Below, in pieces: positions 22,427 to 34,200 of a stretch of 64,000 bases of DNA. Position numbers and translations under genes: made by a program. Origin of the DNA: Nymphaea colorata (taxonomy: Eukaryota; Streptophyta; Magnoliopsida; Nymphaeales; Nymphaeaceae); contig NC_045145.1 in the NCBI RefSeq assembly GCF_008831285.2, forward strand, positions 16,818,040 to 16,882,039, in the 5' to 3' direction. Every line of letters begins with the position of its first letter. The first letter of the stretch is position 1. Below the pieces are notes generated by a model. That model was not told the origin of the DNA and made no database searches. It saw nothing but the letters and a program-made list of their open reading frames with translations.

Positions 22427-24736
22427 TCACAAGGGAAACATGAAAGCTTGTTCTAGGTGATAGACTCGATTATCTCAATTGTCTTCTTTTTCTTTTTTGG
22501 AACATTGAGCATCACATCTGTATTGATGCCCTGACAATCCGAGTCAGTGCATTTGAACATTACCGATGAAACTAATGAATTAATTATGGTTTGGTCAACT
22601 AAACTAAGGTGTATTTCAGATTACTCGCATCTTGCATTTTCAATTTGTAGGCATGCAGCATGTCCTGCTCCAATTACACATGCAACGTTAGCATAAATAA
22701 GTTTGTGGGAGAGTTGATGGAGGTGTTGAAATGAATTTCTTGAATCAGGCTTCAACCTTGCCAATTTGTGGGTTAATCATGTTCATGTTTTTTCCTCTCT
22801 ATGAGTGATCAATACTGCCATTCATTTTTTTGGTGGACGACTCCTGCTGTTTACCTCCTCTACATAGGTTGTTTTCCAAATTCAATCGCCAAGATGGACA
22901 AAGAATGTTGAAAACTGTATGCTTTGAAAAACGGCGAAAAACCAATGTTGGATAAAAAAAATAATAATAATAAAACTAATGATCTTTCTCGCCTCCTTAT
23001 CATTCTTAAACTATTCCTCACTTAGCCTCTTTGAGAAATTTCCAAACGCACAGTTGTTTTCGTGAAAAATGAAAAGCATGTCGATGCAGACACGTTGTGT
23101 CAGTGAGAAACAGCATATGGCGAACCCTGCTGTATCTGATTCTCGATCCTTATCAGATCTCCTGCTCCATGAATGGCGTCTCCTTAAGGAATGTAACTAC
23201 ACTTCTTTCTTTTATGTCTTTCTTTTGGCAACAAATGTCTTTTTAGGTTGGTATTAGGCATTTCTTCTTCATCTTCTTCTTTGGGTGTATTGAATCCTAT
23301 TATAATGAAAATGAAGTTCGAATAAATCCAGTAACTGTGAGAATATTATGTTCAACAAATTTATAGCAACGAGGCACAACTGACAGTGCTAACATGGTAG
23401 AGATGCGTGGCTTATTAGTACTGGTGCGTATGTGACACTTGCAAGTTCTTGGACTTTGAACTTCTTAAAGAAAATCACTGGTTAGGTTCACTGGGTGCTA
23501 ATTTTTAAGGTGAAGAAGAAATATATATTCGGTTGGATTTGGGTACGGGTTGGCCCATGACTGGTATGACCTAATGCAAAGGGGAACGGGTCGAACGGTC
23601 GGGCGCATAATAATGTGCACCCAGTACATGTTGAGCAGACTAAAAAGCAAGTAGAATTCAATATCATGAGAAGTCTCTTTGATAACAGTCGAAATATATA
23701 ATTTTCCCTTGGCATCATAAATAAATAGTGGTTCAACCTGAAGTTCTCATTCTACTTTTCTCCTATTCATAAAATGTCTTAAAATTATCTAAATTTACAA
23801 AATAATTTTTACATATATCAAAGCATGCTTATGTGTCTGTGGCCGAGCATCCTACATGGTGTGTCCATGTGACATACTGCACAGTTGACCCATCTACGTT
23901 GGTGTAGTGCAGATTTGGTCAATGTGGATGGCCGGCCTATGGTAGACATCGGAAATTTGTTCAATTTATAGTGTTTTTGTGTGATGTTTGATTTTGAAGT
24001 GTAACGGACAAAGAAGGATTAGGTGTAGTATCCAGTGCTCATTTATGAAGTGAAATTGATGGTTTAACTCCAAAAACGTCTCCGCCATCGTCGAAACCAG
24101 TGATGAAGTTTTCAAGTACCGTCCAGTACTTTCTAAGAGTGTTGGGTAGAGTTGGTGGTTCCCTTTTTCGTGGGTAATCGAGTCTTAGAGTCAAAAGCTT
24201 TTCCTCTGAAATTTCTTATGTATTTCCCTTTTTGTTGCGCTCCACAGGCGAAGTACTAGCAATATTAACTGCTGCAGAATAACATGAATTTCTCCAGTAA
24301 CTTTTTGAAATTTCACGAAATAACTGATTTTGCTGCGAAGTTTGACATGGTGGTGTAGTAGAATGTTTCCCTGTAAAGATTTGGGAAAATGGTGGTATCT
24401 GTTTTTTAATGTTGTGGTGTGGAAGATCTGGACCTTCTGCAATAGGGCTGTAAAGAGAGTAGTGAGTTTTCTATCATCACGCTAAACAAGAAGTTTGGCA
24501 GGCCTGTACTGAATCTTTCTGTAAGATAATTTTGGCTTTTTGACTCCATAATCCATATTAAGGTGACTCTCCCCCCAAACAAGCCTTGTCATGACTTTTC
24601 CTTTTCCTCGTTATGTTTACGTACCCATGAAACAAGCAAGTTTTGCACATCTCCTTGGGATTTTGCAAGTAAAGCCAAATTCTGGAAACACAGCGGATTG
24701 TTTTCTATTTTCTGTTCACTCTGTAAGCCTTCCGTC
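22427..24736. other. Spacer downstream of the subtilase
   Basis: Includes the probable 3' UTR of the subtilase (22427 to about 22650). The rest shows no recognisable coding exon. The stretch near 23520-23620 is GC-richer than its surroundings and may be an old repeat, but no ends could be identified. Confidence 0.45.
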
Positions 24737-25052
24737 ACTGGCGTTTGGTCAGAAACAAAGAGTCTCAACGACGAGGGGTTCAAACAAAGAGTCTCAACCA
24801 CGAGGGGTTCGGTCCAGGAGCGGAGGGAGGGGGGCCGCTTAGGCCATGGCCCCATCCTTGCGAAAAAAAAAAAATACATTGAAAAAAATATAATTTTTTA
24901 ATTGCATCATGTATTTTTTAGATTTAAATTTAATTTGGTCTTACTCGCCCCTAAAGAAAATCCTAGCTCCGCCTCTAGTTCAGTCCTATCCCTGCTAAGT
25001 GGAAAGGAGTGTGTCGAAACAGTATTGATGAGAATGGTGTTAAATGTAACAA
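24737..25052 (+). pseudogene. Subtilase relic (exon-5 equivalent), broken by transposon
   Basis: Two pieces match exon 5 of the intact subtilase 6 kb upstream. TGVWSETKSLNDEGF (24737-24781) parallels [15 protein letters not shown], and PAKWKGVCRN...GVKCNK (about 24990-25052) parallels [10 protein letters not shown]...GFKCNR. The exon is disabled in several ways. A 29-bp tandem duplication (24753-24781 and 24782-24810) shifts the frame, a 162-bp element interrupts it, and the site matching the intact donor reads AACAAGTATG instead of AACAGGTTTG. No flanking exons were found, so this is an isolated fragment of a former second gene copy. Confidence 0.8.
24816..24977. mobile_element. Small non-autonomous DNA transposon, possibly Mutator-like
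   Basis: The insertion splits the subtilase relic. It is flanked by GTTCGGTCC (24807-24815) and GTTCAGTCC (24978-24986), a 9-bp target duplication with one difference. Its ends are imperfectly inverted: the left begins AGGAGCGGAGGGAGG and the right, read in reverse complement, begins TAGAGGCGGAGCTAGG. Nine-base duplications are typical of Mutator-like elements, but family assignment is inference. The interior is AT-rich and non-coding. Confidence 0.65.
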
Positions 25053-25269
25053 GTATGCTGCTCCAAACCCTCCTCCTCCCCCCGTTTTCATTCTCATTGT
25101 CATCTTTGTCTCAAATTGTTCATCTCGATCTCACCCGGCTACTGTCTGTAATTGAGTCCATCAATGTGCTCTGTATTATACGACTAAACTCAAAAACTAG
25201 ATCCTTAAAGGAGAAAACATATATAGATGTTAAACTAGTAAGATGCTAATTATGCGTGTTCTGTTATGC

Positions 25270-25460
25270 TGTTGTTTATCCAATCGTAAGCCATATCGGT
25301 TTGGCTTTAAGATACTTTATATCATAAAATATCGTAACATATCGTAACTGTTTCGTATTTTAAAAAAATAATAAAAAAATAGAAAAAAATCTGAAAAAAT
25401 CAATAAAAGTTAACATATCGTACCTATATCGTAACGTGTAACGTATCGACTTGTATCTAC
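25270..25460. repeat. Degenerate ATCGTA-rich repeat patch
   Basis: The motif TATCGTAAC or close variants recurs (ATATCGTAACTG near 25340, ATATCGTACC, TATATCGTAACG, ACGTATCGAC near 25440), with a purine-rich AT core between. It has no coding potential and is probably a fragment of a dispersed repeat. Confidence 0.5.
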
Positions 25461-26572
25461 TTCATGTGCTGTAAACTTAACAGTATTGTTATGCTCCTCA
25501 TCATTTCAGGAACCTGCTTAAGTATTCATTGGTATCTGATCCATTTACATCCCTAATTGAGTTGCTCACAGTTCAATTCTTTTTCGCTGCTATACAGAGA
25601 CAGAGAGAGAGAGACTAAGTGGTTTTGTTGCAACGCACCGGCGCATGGAGAAATGGTTTGAGTGGAGAGGGTAATGGATGTCATGCAGATATGCTGCTTT
25701 ATGTAATCTATGGTCAAAACAAAAGCATTATGGAACGTGAAGATGATGATAGCATCAAAATTTTAAGGGATGCAGGAGATAGACAATGATGATGCCAATC
25801 TTTCTTTAGTTGGTAGAAATAGTCATAGAAAAAACTATAATTTAAAATAAGAGGTCTACTACTCTGCAACTTATTGGCTACTGAACTATGCATTTTGGTC
25901 ATCCAGCAGCCGTTCTCTGTTTCTTTTGATAGACGCTGTTCTGGCCCACCCACAAAAGCAACACTCAAACATATATGGGGCTTTTCCGATAATGGGTTAA
26001 ATACAAATAGTGATCTTAATGGCCATGCATATATGTCTCACTGAGTTGAATTGGCGTCAGGCCACTGGTCCGATCCTTTGACAGCCAAGTGTCCATGGTC
26101 AACTCAAAGAAAATTCTAAACTAGCAATCAGATGTGGGATCGCCAACCAAACCGCTTTGGAACCCCATATTCTCTCACTGCACCAAAATTTAAAAACTGT
26201 AAGATCAAAGGCGAATAAGAGGGACAAACAAATACACAAATAATGTAAAAAATTAAAATGTCAAAAGTGCATAAATGAATAGACAAGTGAACAAAAGAAC
26301 TGCATCGTATCAACCAAACCTCTAAGTCACTAAAGCGATTTTCACAGACAAATTCCGCTTAACAACCGTTAAGATCGTGCCTCTTGCTTCGAAAACAAAC
26401 CATGAAATCGATGGCTGACCCAATCCCTTTTTGCCTTACAATTTAAGCATAGCAGTTAGATTCTTGGTTGCTATCCCTCCCACCTTGCACCTTCCCTTTC
26501 TCCTTAAGCACCCTCCTACGATCCTTACCTGCAACTGTACTGCTCGCATTTCACAGATTTTGGCCGCTTCCA
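25461..26572. other. Spacer and probable promoter of the RING gene
   Basis: No coding exon recognised. The last few hundred bases should carry the promoter and 5' leader of the RING-H2 gene starting at 26573; no TATA box could be assigned firmly. A short GA microsatellite is near 25598-25615. Confidence 0.4.
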
Positions 26573-29500
26573 ATGAGTACCCAGTTCGGTTTTCCTGTCG
26601 AAGATTCGATTTCTATCGACAGCGAAGAACATCGAAGAGTAGAGAGTAGAGATGGGGTGTCTTTGTTGATGAAGATTGTTATGAGGATATCGAGAACCAG
26701 GTGGTTTGCTTTTATGAGAAGGGTGTTTCATTATCAAAATGGAGTGAGATCGGAACTTGGGTCTGACCCTCTGAATTCTGGTTTTTGGATAGGGTTGGAG
26801 TTTGTGATCTTGGTAACCCAGATTCTGACTGTAACGGCTACTTTGGCCATGTCCGACGAAGAGAAGCCAGTTTGGCCTTTGAGGACATGGGCTTTTGGAT
26901 ATGACATTGGGAGCATTCTTAGTCTTCCACTGCTTCTTTGGAGATACAAACACCCCGACGTGAATCAGGAGAGCAATTTGGACGATTTTGATGTGGAGCA
27001 GCAGCGAGTAACCGAAGAGCCTTGGTATGTTTCTACCAGTTTCAGTTTGGCATTGCTTTCTTTATTTAAGATTGAAATGATTTGGAAACAAAAGGTTGTG
27101 TCAAGAGATCATTTTCTTGTTTGTAGAACTCTTTTAATTTCAAATTCTATATTCATTCACCACGTCTAGCATCTTATCCTAAGAAAGGTGATCACCGCTC
27201 TGGTTTATGCAACTCTTTTAATTTCAAACTCTATACTCTCATTCTGCTCAAAATTTATCACAAAACCCGAAACACATTTACTTGAAGGTCAATGAAACGT
27301 ATGAACACAATTGTGAAGGTTTTCATGAGCAAACCAATCACAAATAGAGCAACTCCCAATGCAATTGTGCAGAATTATTTGAACTAATTTGCAGAAGATG
27401 TCGGTCTTATAAACACGAGATCCTTCTTCTTGAGTTGCAGGGTATCATATTTCATGAACAAGCTACGGACTGTCCTGGAACTGTTCTTTGCAGTTTGGTT
27501 CGTCATCGGGAACATCTGGGTCTTCGATCCTCGCCTCAGTTCTTTTCGTCGATCACCAAAGCTGCAAAGGCTGTGCATTGCTTTGCTAGCATGGAATGCT
27601 GTGAGCTACTCCTTGCCTTTCGTGTTATTTGTATTGCTTTGCTGCTGCGTGCCTTTGATCAATAGCAGCCTCGGGTACAATATGAACATGGCATGCACAC
27701 ACCGAGGGGCTACAGAGGAACAGATTTCAAGGCTGCCCAACTGGAAATACAGGGTGGTTTCTGTTTATTCGATCGGCTCACATGGTGGAGATACTTCCAT
27801 GAAGTTATCGAAGAGCAATCATCCTAGAGACGACGAATCTGTGAGTAACCATGTTTCTCTCTCCCTCTCTAGTGGAACGTGTGAACTTCAAAAATATACA
27901 ACGAAGTCGAAGCTCCCCAAGGCTAGCTCTCTTTCATGGGAGATTTGGTGAAATCCAAAAATATGCAGAGTAGTCCATAAAGCATATAGAAGTTGGTACT
28001 TGTGGAGCTAAAGAATAGAATTTCTCGCGTGTCCGGTTACATAGAGTAAAGCATGCGCAACACACACATTTCATGCAGGGAATCTGGATATATAACACAA
28101 CACATGGCACACAGACAATCATTCTTAGGCTTCTTTATAGCCAACATTTTATGAAAGCAAAGAAAGATTTTGTTTTGAAGCGTAAATTGAACATAAGAAA
28201 GTTAAATTGACAGTCTTGAATCAAAATGAACTGAAAAATGAAATAGGAAAAGAGAGGAGGAAAGGAGAGCAGCCACAAAGGCGACAAAGAGAATTGAAAA
28301 AACAATGACTGAGAAACTAAGCCACTCAACACTTGGCAAGCAGAAGGGGCTAAGGGTTCATTGTGATAACGTCTCACACTGAACTCAGGCTTTTAATATA
28401 GTGGATCCCAGCTTGGGCCATACTAATCTAAGTTCTAATTATTAAGGGGTTGTTTGACAACAAGGACACTCAAGAGTAACTCAGGCTTTTAATATAGTGG
28501 ATCCCAGCTTGCGCCATACTAATCTAAGTTCTAATTATTAAGGGGCTGTTTGACAACAAGGACACTCAAGAGTATTCAATGAATCTGCCTTAAATATTGG
28601 GTCATGTTCATAGAACAATAGTTTTAGTGTTTCATAAACCTGTCTCAATATTTAGGGTATATTCATTGGACACTTCCTCAGTGTTCTTCCCACCAAACGA
28701 CCCCTAAAAAATGGATTTGAGGCCCTATTTTCAGGGTCCACAAGGAGAAACGAGAGATTAGGGGCAGAGGGGGGAGTTTAGCTACAAATCGTTAGATTTT
28801 TCATTTTTTCATTAAAAAGATTACATTCTCAAATAAGGTTTAGAAAGATATTAATTAAAAATAAGGGGCCAAACGAAGCAATTTGTTTTGATCATATTAC
28901 GAGTAGATATTAAGAGCTTTCATCCTTTTGATGAAGGCACGAACTGATACGCACCCATGTCGATAAAACTGAAAGCTCTGCGTATTTAGAAATGTGATTT
29001 TCCCCCCTTTATATCAAGTGTTGAACGTTTTACATCTTAATTTGAGCATTGAACACCCAGTCAGGTGGATGGAACTCTTTTGGTAGTATTAAAGGACCTG
29101 AACCGTATGTCAGCACTGCGTCCAACTTGTCATCCACGAATTAATTCCCCCCTCCCTCTCAACAGATGGGGAAAATTTTAGTAGGAAAAAACACAATTAG
29201 ATCGTATTTGATTGCTCAAATGACTTTTCCTTCATGTAAAGGTAATATTTGCTGTAACGGCAATCAAATACAGTGGAGTAGTCCACATCTTCCTTAAACC
29301 GCCACACACGAAATCGAGTGAAGACCGACGGAGCAGTCTTAGAAAGAACTATTTGGCAATCAAACACGGCCTTAAAGATGTTTATTGTTGGGGAAATGGT
29401 AAGAAGACGTGTGTTAAAAGAAAATTTTACATTTTGTTTTACATAAGCCTTTCCTAGAAAAACTTTTCCTTGCTGAAGCTAATTGCTCCAGGTCTGTCCT

Positions 29501-30230
29501 GTCTTTAGAAATTTCTTACCCCTTCACTAGTGATGTCAACTGATTGAGGTTGGATCTAGTACAGCTATTACTACACCCGATTGATCTATTATTTGCTTCA
29601 TCTGACCTAGTGACAGATTTAGAGTGAACATTAAACAAAAAAAAGTACAAAACCAAACCATCAGTTCTTAAGATCTAGTTGGGTTTAAATTCTATCAAGT
29701 TCAGATATTTATATCCAGTTGTCACGAGAATTTTTATGCACTGCTAATTGAACGCGAGTATTCTTGCCAACTCTTACTACTAGATTTAAACATCAGCATC
29801 TCTGTTCGCGTGTCCTGTGGTAAAAGGAACACGCAACCGAGCGCTTCCTATATGAAAACTTGGGCAAGAACTCCCATTCTGACGACTTTAACTGCCTCCG
29901 ATATTCTCGAGTTAATAAGATTTCCACATAAAAACCTTTTTTTCTCATATGTACGCCCATGTGATTTAGTTCCAGTCTTAGCTTTTATGTCGTTTATTCC
30001 ACTTCAAGGCTTTCATTTCCTCAATTTTTCTCATTTCAGAGCTTATTTAAATGAAAACTAATGATGCAGTTTCGGTCCTGCAGGAATGTTGCATTTGCTT
30101 GGCAAAGTACAAGGCCAAAGAAGACATCAGAGAACTGCCATGCTCCCACTTGTTTCATCTGAAATGCGTCGACCAGTGGCTGAGAATCATATCCTCATGT
30201 CCACTTTGCAAGCAACATTTGCAAGACTGA
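26573..30230 (+). CDS. Membrane-anchored RING-H2 E3 ubiquitin ligase
   Basis: Exons: 26573-27024, 27441-27840, 30084-30230; the sum is 999 nt, 332 residues, with phases 2 and 0 matched. After an acidic and basic N-terminus come four hydrophobic segments: GFWIGLEFVILVTQILTV, SILSLPLLLW, LFFAVWFVIGNIWVF and LLAWNAVSYSLPFVLFVLL. A linker with the ATEEQISRLPNWKYR motif is typical of the plant family of RING proteins like At1g12760, At1g68070 and At4g11680. The last exon encodes a C-terminal RING-H2 finger: CCIC (from residue 286), PCSHLFHLKCVDQWL, then CPLC, i.e. C-x2-C, C-x-H-x2-H-x2-C, C-x2-C. Such proteins transfer ubiquitin at endomembranes; the substrate is unknown. The ATG at 26573 is the first giving the conserved N-terminal layout; an upstream ATG in the same frame at 26468 is less likely. 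Intron 2 is long (2.24 kb) and holds foldback elements. Confidence 0.87.
28383..28706. mobile_element. Foldback MITE with duplicated left arm (PIF/Harbinger type)
   Basis: The element proper runs from GGGGCTGTTTGACA (about 28541) to ...CAAACGACCCC (about 28704) and is flanked by TAA on both sides. The left arm, with GACACTCAAGAGTATTCAAT and TTAAATATTGG, is the imperfect inverse of the right arm, with CAATATTTAGGGT, ATTCATTGGACACTTCC and GTGTTC. The left arm plus adjacent sequence is tandemly repeated with a 96-bp period (units start at 28383 and 28479). It lies inside intron 2 of the RING gene. Classification rests on the TAA duplication and GGG(G)...GTTTG ends. Confidence 0.65.
29197..29374. 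mobile_element. MITE, about 170 bp, TTA target duplication
   Basis: The left end CGTATTTGATTGCTCAAAT (near 29202) and the right end, whose reverse complement reads CGTGTTTGATTGCCAAAT, form inverted repeats. TTA flanks both ends. It lies in RING intron 2 and carries no coding sequence. Confidence 0.55.
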
Positions 30231-31285
30231 ATAACTTTCATGCCATAAATGTAAATATGTGGGAGCGTATTTTATAGAGGCTGTGAGATACCCATCAAGT
30301 GTATTTGGTAAGAAGAACATTGTATTCTTAGAACACGTTCCAAGAACACTATGTCCTTGTTTAAAAAACATGATGTGATTATGAATGTTGGTTTTAAATC
30401 CAACAAGCAAATAACCGACATAATCACACTATGTTTCTTTGAATAAGAATATAGCATTCCTGAAAGGCATGTGATCCGAACGTGTCCCAAGCACATAATT
30501 TATTCTCATCAAACACCGTCAATTATGTACACAAGCATTCAACAGCTCATACACTATGCTTACGGTTCAAGCCCATCATTTAGCAAGAAAGTAACTTGTG
30601 CACTTTCCCTTGTTAGTGATAAAAAAGCCAATGAGCTAGTTTTCCAAGCATCAAGAGAGAGCGAGAGAGAGATCCCAGGTCACAGTTTTAAGCACCAGCA
30701 CTCACGATCATGGTTATGGTTTTCAAGAGCTTGATTTCCACGTTAATCAATTATTGTCAGAACAAATGTTTACTACATTTGCTTTTCTGATTTCCAAGAA
30801 CTCAAGAGTGTGTGCACAGTTTACTTCAGAGCTTCAGATATCTAACTTTATCAGTTAGTAATACCCCCAAGAAAATTTACCGAACAAAAATATACATCCT
30901 TAATACTGCCATGCAGCAGAGTTAGAAACGAAATTTACCTGGACACATGACAGCATTTCCCGATTGTGTCTTCCTCTACTCCTTGGGAAGTCACAAAAAT
31001 AGAATTCACTGGGATCTTGTCCTACGGGATGAAACATCTAGAGGAAAAATTGAATACAACAAAATAACATCTACAAGAACTGGACTGCGGATCTCATTCC
31101 TAATAGTACATTAAAATTTTCAAATATAGCTCCTAGCCAATACCTGAAAAAAGGATATGCACCATAGGTAAGCAGGGATAGGTGATTCAACAAACCTGTA
31201 GCTACAGCCAGCAGTCCCAAATAAGTTGTGAGTGCCCTGCGACCTTGATATTAAGTACTTGAAAAACATAGTTGCAGCGTTAATT
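30231..31285. other. Convergent spacer between RING and RNE 3' ends
   Basis: This is the tail-to-tail region: the RING gene (+) ends at 30230 and RNE (-) ends at 31286. It contains the foldback element at about 30290-30525 and otherwise non-coding sequence. Both 3' UTRs must end here; no overlap is evident from sequence alone. Confidence 0.5.
30290..30525. mobile_element. Near-palindromic foldback MITE in probable RING 3' UTR
   Basis: The left arm (CAAGTGTATTTGGTAAGAA...CTTAGAACACGTTCC) pairs imperfectly with the right arm, whose reverse complement reads GACGGTGTTTGATGAGAA...CTTGGGACACGTTCG. Further in, GTGATTATGAATGTTGG pairs with the inverse of CCGACATAATCACAC. The whole segment can fold into one long hairpin with a loop near 30390-30415. 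It begins about 60 bases after the RING stop codon. Confidence 0.6.
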
Positions 31286-34200
31286 TCATCTACGTTGTCC
31301 CTTCAATTTCTTCACTGGAAACAGAGTTAATTTTGTATTTGGCATGTAAGAACGAGGTGCGGTTGAATGCAGCCTGGAAATAGTTGCCGGCTCATGCTCA
31401 TCATTGACCTTACCATCAGCAAATGCCTTGACCTCAAATTCTCCCCGACCAAAACCTCTTGCAACCTGAAAAAAGGTCCCTCAATGAAAGATATGCATCG
31501 ATCATTTGTACACTTAACAGTGGATCTCAGAATTAACTCCAATTTCAAACTAGCCAACTTGAGGACAGTGCATAAACATATCTTTAGGGTCAGATTTGTG
31601 TAGAAAACAGCATTGGTATGATGTTGTCATGTCAAGGGATTACCCTATAGGTCAAGTTTTCTAGAAGTAATCTAAACATGTAAACCTAGGTTCAAGCTGC
31701 AAATGTTGCACACAGGAAATGTGTTTGCCGAATGACAGGCAATTTTATATGAGGAACCACTGAACTCAATCACCTGCTGCCGTTACTCTTCAGTTTTTGT
31801 TCACCTAGGTTGCAAACAAGACAAGGCCAGCCTTGCCACGAGATGAACTCAATTCTAGAGTTCAAATTCTGTGACATATGTGGGCAGGATAATCCATCCC
31901 AAGCGGACCTGGGCATGGCCTGGGCAGACTGGGAGAAGATATGCTTTCTTCAAAATCAGTCGAGTAAAAATTCAAGAAGAGTCTAAAGCTAGATCCTGAA
32001 AAAGGTTTTTCCATACATGGCAGATGAAGTAACTGCTTTGACAGTTAACACACAAAACTATCAACTCCTCTTGACAAGCAAAAAATAACAACGCCTTAGA
32101 TCTAATCTAGAAATCAGGATGATAGACTACGGCCATGCCGTTGATCCTAAAAATGAAGCAGAATCAGATGCTGACAACAAAGAATGGACACTGAATGCAC
32201 CGTAAAATTAGGAGTTATCAGATGAAATAAAATAACTATTGTTACCACAACACCCCAGCCACAATAGCATTTGATATACAATAACCTTTTCTCCTTCTGA
32301 ATAAGAGGATTTAGGGAATGAACCCAACAATGAAACAGGCTGTAGTGGAGCTCAATCTCCTCAAGAGATGCTAAAAAAGGTATTAGACATATACTTGAAA
32401 ATTGAAATAGATTCATCAGTAATTCCTCTAATCCATCAACAAGATCTAAAAGAAAAGCACACCTTTAGAAGAATCCACACTTTGAGAGAGCTGCTAAGGA
32501 CTCCAAGCTTAGTCTTCTTTCCGGAGGTCAAATAGTTGCACATGTAGCGATCTACTCTTAAAACAAATTTAGGCCACGACTTTGCATTTTCAGTATTGGG
32601 CTTCTCAGTCATTGTAGCCTGTCATAAGTAATGCACCAAAGGCTCAAGATACCACCATTTAGCATGTGATTGAAAAAGAAAGAAGCATCATCAGATTGAA
32701 AAGGAAGAACGCCAGTGCAGAAGAAAAGGTCAACTCATATTTGAATCTTTAAACATCTTCACAAAAATAGTAAAACATTTTTCTATGTTTTTGTAGAGAT
32801 AAGATATAAGATCTTTTCATTTCTGTTTTCTTCTCAATTCTTGCTTTCGTTTAAAGAATAAAAAGAGTACATGTGCACAAGGCCAAGCTTTGTTGAGCTG
32901 TTGCAAGATTTCATAGACAACCTCTTGTTCAATTTCATCCAATCAGGACACTATTTGGAAAGTCAACCCTGGTGTGAAAATGTAAAAAAAAAAAAAATCA
33001 TCTTTTTGATGTACCCTATGGTCTAAAGGCCCTTTAGGTAAAACACAGAATAACTTGTTGGAAACTTCCCAGCAAGTAGTAAACTAAATGACTGGTTAAG
33101 TGGTTATGAATGCCCGATGATCTGAATTATAGGCATTATCGGTGCAAGAATCTGTAGATTAGGAAAAGGAAATGCCTTTGAATATTACTGCTGCCTTTGT
33201 TAAGTAGATACAAGAAAATAGTACTTCATATATTTATTCAGTTAACTGACGAGAATCATATATTCTTCTCACCCCTTTCTTGCATGTCATGATATGCAGC
33301 AAAAAGAAGATAAATATCCACCAACAAAATGCAGAATAGATAAGCCAATTGATATAGAAAATGTATTTAACTGTTTCTCCAACTTTTTGTCTTAATATCA
33401 TGAAATTACACGAACTGACTATCCACTCAAGATCATACCATCCACTATCCACAGTCTGGCATAAAAACAGATTGTCCATCTATATCAGACTATCCATGTA
33501 CAGGCACAAACTGTGCATCTTGCATAAGTAAGAAAAAGGCTGAAGAAAAATTAAAATTTTCTTAGGAATTTTTGAGCACCCACCAAATTCAACTGGCACG
33601 TGCATTTGATGTTAGCTAGGACAAAACTACTTGACGTGAAAATGGCTGTTTATGGGCCTACAAATAAACAAGGCCTACAGATTTACTGATACTGACACCA
33701 AAGCAATTCATCCAAGATAGCTATGACTCTATGTATTATTACATGCAATATAATTGGCAAGTCACCAACCAAGTATCTCCCCCTTGCTCTAGCACCGTAC
33801 CAGTGGACTAGTTACAAGCAGTCGACATATACATATTTGTGATAAAAGAATGCATTTGTTTCAGATTTTCAAATCTTATCAATTGAGCTAATTTTGGCAT
33901 GTATCCTTAACGAAAAGCTCAGTACTTGGTCAAATCCTCTACATGAAAAACATACATAACAATTCAAGGGCAGGTTCCACACTCAAGAATACCTTCTTTC
34001 CAAATGGAAAAACAAATAATACAATACCCCTTTAACGCCATGAAAAATGCAACTATAATATTTAAAAACAAGATATACTGCACTCTTCTGAAACTTCCCC
34101 AAGAAAATAAGCTTGTAGACATTTCACTCACAAGTAAGCGGGATATTTCATGCTCAATTTTGGAAAACAATGTTTCTAAGGCTTCAACACGTCCAGTACC

